6,469 nucleotides of DNA from an uncultured beta proteobacterium (GTDB lineage: Bacteria > Pseudomonadota > Gammaproteobacteria > Burkholderiales > Burkholderiaceae_C), in contig CAIYQF010000403.1 in NCBI GenBank assembly GCA_903928325.1, positions 1 through 6,469 on the forward strand. Direction: 5' to 3'. The notes beneath the pieces were generated by a model. The model was not told the DNA's origin. It made no database searches and saw only the letters and a list, made by a program, of their open reading frames with translations. Below are positions 5,998 through 6,469 of this stretch, piece after piece (position 1 is the first letter of the stretch; every line of letters starts with the position of its first letter). Both the position numbers and the translations under genes were made by a program.

Positions 5998-6469
5998 GCC
6001 CAAAATCGACCATGCACGCAGTGTCCATCGACCTGCAAGACCGCAGCTACACCATCGCCATTGACGCCGACCTTTTGGGTCAGGCCTCCACCTTTGTCGG
6101 TTTACCCCAAGCCGCTGCCGCCCTGGTGGTGAGCAACACTACTGTGGCGCCCCTCTACGCGGCGGCTTTGCAAGAGGCACTGACGCCGCATTACAAAACG
6201 GTGCACTTGGTGGTGCTGCCCGATGGCGAGGAGTTCAAAACCTGGCAGACGCTGAACCTGATTTTTGACGCGCTGCTTGAGAACGGCTGCGACCGCAAAA
6301 CCGTGCTCTTCGCCCTGGGCGGCGGCGTGGTGGGCGACATGACCGGCTTTGCCGCAGCCAGCTATATGCGTGGCGTGCCCTTTGTGCAGGTGCCTACCAC
6401 CTTGCTGGCCCAGGTGGATTCGTCGGTGGGTGGCAAAACCGGCATCAACCACCCGCTGGGCAAGAACAT
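5994..6469 (+). CDS. aroB: 3-dehydroquinate synthase AroB (3' partial)
   Basis: AroB converts DAHP to 3-dehydroquinate, the second step of the shikimate pathway, using NAD and a divalent metal in the cytoplasm. The first 158 codons are visible of a family usually about 360 residues long; the window ends inside the next codon. In order they show the N-terminal strand segment (SIDLQDRSYTIAI), a Rossmann-like nucleotide-binding region with LVVSNTT (44-50), and PDGEEFKT (77-84). The NAD-binding GGGVVGDMTGFAAASYMRG spans 109-127. VPTTLLAQVDSSVGGKTGIN (133-152), with Lys148, runs on into HPLGKN and is nearly identical to the family signature. The start is taken as ATG 5994, overlapping the aroK stop (ATGA). 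ATG 6012 is possible and would remove six residues, but it has no ribosome binding site. The metal-binding Glu/His residues lie mostly beyond the right edge. Confidence 0.95.
   Translation, partial: MSPKSTMHAVSIDLQDRSYTIAIDADLLGQASTFVGLPQAAAALVVSNTTVAPLYAAALQEALTPHYKTVHLVVLPDGEEFKTWQTLNLIFDALLENGCDRKTVLFALGGGVVGDMTGFAAASYMRGVPFVQVPTTLLAQVDSSVGGKTGINHPLGKN

Noticed and set aside
5385..6038. A 217-codon open frame on the - strand across aroK
   Set aside because: It is antisense to a complete shikimate kinase with all motifs intact. The Arg/Ser-rich translation looks like a shadow frame.
6102..6452. A 116-codon His/Gly-rich open frame on the - strand
   Set aside because: It is the shadow of the strongly conserved aroB N-terminal half. 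The His-rich look comes from the complement of Val/Met/Ala codons.

Overview
The window looks like chromosomal DNA of a betaproteobacterium, most likely order Burkholderiales and close to Comamonadaceae (Rhodoferax/Polaromonas/Acidovorax-type). That placement rests on the gene order pilO-pilP-pilQ ... aroK-aroB, the protein sequences as I recognise them, and the fairly G+C-rich, tightly overlapped coding style. I could not run a search. Every gene is on the + strand, both ends are cut inside genes, and I see no RNA gene, insertion sequence, CRISPR array or attachment site.

Layout: (1) 1-3385 is the distal part of a type IV pilus assembly operon. It holds pilO (5' end outside the window), pilP and pilQ, joined by 4-base ATGA and GTGA overlaps. 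PilO and PilP belong to the inner-membrane/periplasmic alignment complex, and PilQ is the outer-membrane secretin through which the pilus passes. (2) 3406-5334, starting 20 bases after pilQ, is a 642-codon secreted lipoprotein. It has a threonine-rich stalk, about five Ig-like beta-sandwich repeats, four likely disulfide pairs and two EF-hand-type calcium loops. I know of no characterised homologue. (3) 5335-5466 is a 132-base gap with no obvious terminator. (4) 5467-6469 is aroK (shikimate kinase) followed by aroB (3-dehydroquinate synthase, cut at the right edge), again overlapping by 4 bases.

How the genes fit together: pilMNOPQ followed by aroK-aroB is an old, widely conserved arrangement in gamma- and betaproteobacteria, so most of the window is ordinary. 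The unusual element is the Ig-like, probably calcium-binding lipoprotein between pilQ and aroK. Its short spacing to pilQ suggests co-transcription with the secretin gene, so its product may be made alongside the pilus machinery and act at the outer membrane. A partner role with PilQ or the pilus is inference from position only.
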